64,000 nt of DNA, taken from the NCBI GenBank assembly GCA_963681505.1, contig OY811972.1, forward strand, positions 11,822,279 to 11,886,278, in the 5' to 3' direction. Shown one piece after another: positions 51,101 to 54,100 of the stretch. The position numbers were made by a program, and so were the translations under genes. How positions within the stretch are numbered: the stretch's first letter is position 1; the number at the start of each line of letters is the position of its first letter. This stretch comes from Eunapius fragilis (lineage: Eukaryota; Porifera; Demospongiae; Spongillida; Spongillidae). A model generated the notes under the pieces. The model was not told where the DNA came from. It did not search any database and saw only the letters and a program-made list of their open reading frames with translations.

Positions 51101-54100
51101 GCCTTATAGCCTCCATTACATGCCTGTGTGGCTCTGTCTCATAGCCCCCCACTAGGGGAGATAGTGTGGCATCGAAGGCGCCGCCCTACACCAAGATGGC
51201 ATCGACCCGAGAGGGATGCATAAATAAAACTTTAGGGCTAGGGTGGGGCTGTAGGGTTAGGGTGGGGCCTTCAGCCCCACCCTAACCCTAAACCCTAACT
51301 TTTCCCCTAAGGACCGCAGGATAGACCTTATTCGACCGCAAATATGAATATATTCTTGTGACATGCATGTGACATATATTGGAAAGGCGTCGCCTTTAAT
51401 GAGTACACGCGTATGTCGGATTCGTTTAAGCAGATTGATACGGTGGGAAAGTTACGCTATAAAGAGAAGCTTGGTATGGTAGGGGTAACCACTGACCCAT
51501 ACAGACTTCAAAACAAGTTTGGCCGGCCCAAAATGTGTTTTTTCCGAGACATATCACAAGGGCTGCGTATATAATGACAGCTCAAACTCCGCAATTGAGG
51601 CGCAGAATCTCAACAACCCTACACCGTGTTAACATGCTTTATATCTCAATACACCCAACAGACACCACTACACGTGGATCCTGCTTGGCGCAACCGTTGC
51701 GCGTTCTGTTTTAACACAAAATGGTTTACAGTAGACGTCGTTAAATTGCCTTGTCTTGAGTATGTTATAAATGACAAAAAACGAGGTGAAGTCAAATAAG
51801 TCATATTACACCCACGGTATGATAGAGAGCTTATTTCTGTCGCTGATGTTCCTTTTTACCCTTTACACGGAGGGCCAAATGGATTACAAGATTGTTACAG
51901 GAACGGCAAACTATAACCTCGCACCACGCGGATCACCAAATCGATAGAAAAGAACGGAACCAACCTTGTATGAACGTTTTTGGCCTTGAAAAGTGATCGC
52001 TGATAGTTCCTGAACTCACTCGCCTGTAGAGAACTTCTTGTCGCGTGATGTAATTGAACCAATATTGGGACGAGCGTGTGAATTTATTGCGGTCGAATAA
52101 GGTCTATACTGCGTACTGCTTTATATAGATGCTTGTGTCTCATAGTCTCTCTGTCTCATACGTTGTTGTATCTCATAGCCTCCACTGCATGCGCCTTTCC
52201 TTTATTATACGTTTAGAGAGGGGGAGGTGCAGTTGAGTAAAAACCACAGCTGAGCTGAACAGCTGTTGTTGTGATTTACTCTCTGAAGGTACAGATGCAC
52301 CATTTTTTAATTTCATTTACACGTCACACCTCTTGAAGTTGCATGTAAAAAATACACGCACACAAACACACACTCGTAGTCTACACTACATGGTCCATCC
52401 ACGACTACACCCTCATGTCCCATTCTCTTCCCTCACTATAAGTTCAGAGTGGGAGGTGTCATTGAGTTAAAACCACTGCTGGGCTGAAAGCAACCCATCT
52501 GTGCATTTCAGCCCAGGTGTGGCTTTAATTTGACCATGCCTCCCCCCACTCTGAACTTGAGCACAAAGTGAAGGGCATGGTCACATGAGCATGTAGTGGA
52601 AGCTATGAGACACAAGCATGTAGCGGTGGCAGATTCAGAATGTGAAGGTGTGGGTGTAGTCCCACTCCACTAGCGCTCTAAGCTTCCCCATCAGGTTCTG
52701 AGGCTCCTCCCAATACGCCTATACAAAAGTGGAGTTTCATCATTAAAATTTTCAAAATGTCATCTCAATGAATACAATCTATTTTAAGGGGAGAGAGCTA
52801 GGGCCGTCTGCTACATGTACATTGTGGAGTTTCATCATTTAAAAATGAATGCTTTATATTTTAAGCTAGAGGGCATGGGCCTATTGTGCCCCCACTCCCC
52901 CCACCTCCCACCACCCTCCCGTCTGCTACTGTAAATTGTGGACTAGAGGAGCGGGCATTTAGAGGAGAATATGAGACATGCAGTGGAGGCTATGAGATAC
53001 ATGTAGTCCTCAGGTTTATGCATGTACATGTATGTGTGTTTATATGTGTGTTTACATCTATCTGCAAGGGGGTGTGACATGCAAATAAAAAAATTAAAGC
53101 ATGGTGGGGGAGGGGTTGATACATCTGTGTGTGCAGAGCGTAAATCCTACCTAAAAAGAAGGGTTGCTTTCAGCCCAGCTAACTCGACCACACCTTCTCT
53201 ACAGTGAAGATACAGGACCATGTGACACACACATGAAAGGAGCTATGAAACAGGACAATGTTGTGTGTACGTGTGCGTGTGTCTCTGGTACTTGTGTTTT
53301 AAAGAGGAACTGCCATGACTTTATTTTATATGAAGTATCAATCTGGTTGTATGTAAATTATATATTTTAGCTCATCAAAATGCTCAGATCTTCAGATACA
53401 TTGGCTCAAAGTTGATTTATATGGGCGCCATGATAAATTAAAGTTTAGGACCGCGTGACGTCACTGGTCCCAAACATGATGAACAATTCATATGTGTAGG
53501 CCACAGAGAGCGAGCGTTTGGGTCTACTACCATACCATTTAGAGCCAGCAAGTGATGAGCCCGACATCTCTAGCGAAAGTGATAGTGACAGTGAATTACC
53601 AGCTGACTTTGCTGCACATGTGCGTGTTGATAGCACAGCTTGGTGCCCGTGTACCTAGTGTGCTGCTCTCCTGACCAAACACTGTTGTAGGGAACTGGTG
53701 CACACAAGGCACATTTTTAGTGATGTAGAAGGTCTCCAGTGCATCACAGATCACCCTGAGTTTGTTGGAGCATGCCTCAATCCACTAACTTCGTGCATCG
53801 CCTTGGTAGGTGTGATGGCGACAAGAGAAGATCCTATACATCTTCCTATTCCCAATAGGTAAAGGGAGAGTGTGTTATGTGAACTTCATTTGTAACTATC
53901 TTATTTGTTAATCAACATACATACACATGCATGTACACATGCATGTATGCCTGTAGGTTATATAGTCATACAGCATATCTATGGTGGAATTTCAGGATCT
54001 GATTGGACAGAAGAGTTAGAAACATTATTCCCTCATGTGCAGTAACTGCCATAAGTCGAGCGTTTCCTGAACTGAACAATATTGATGTAGGCTAATAAAT

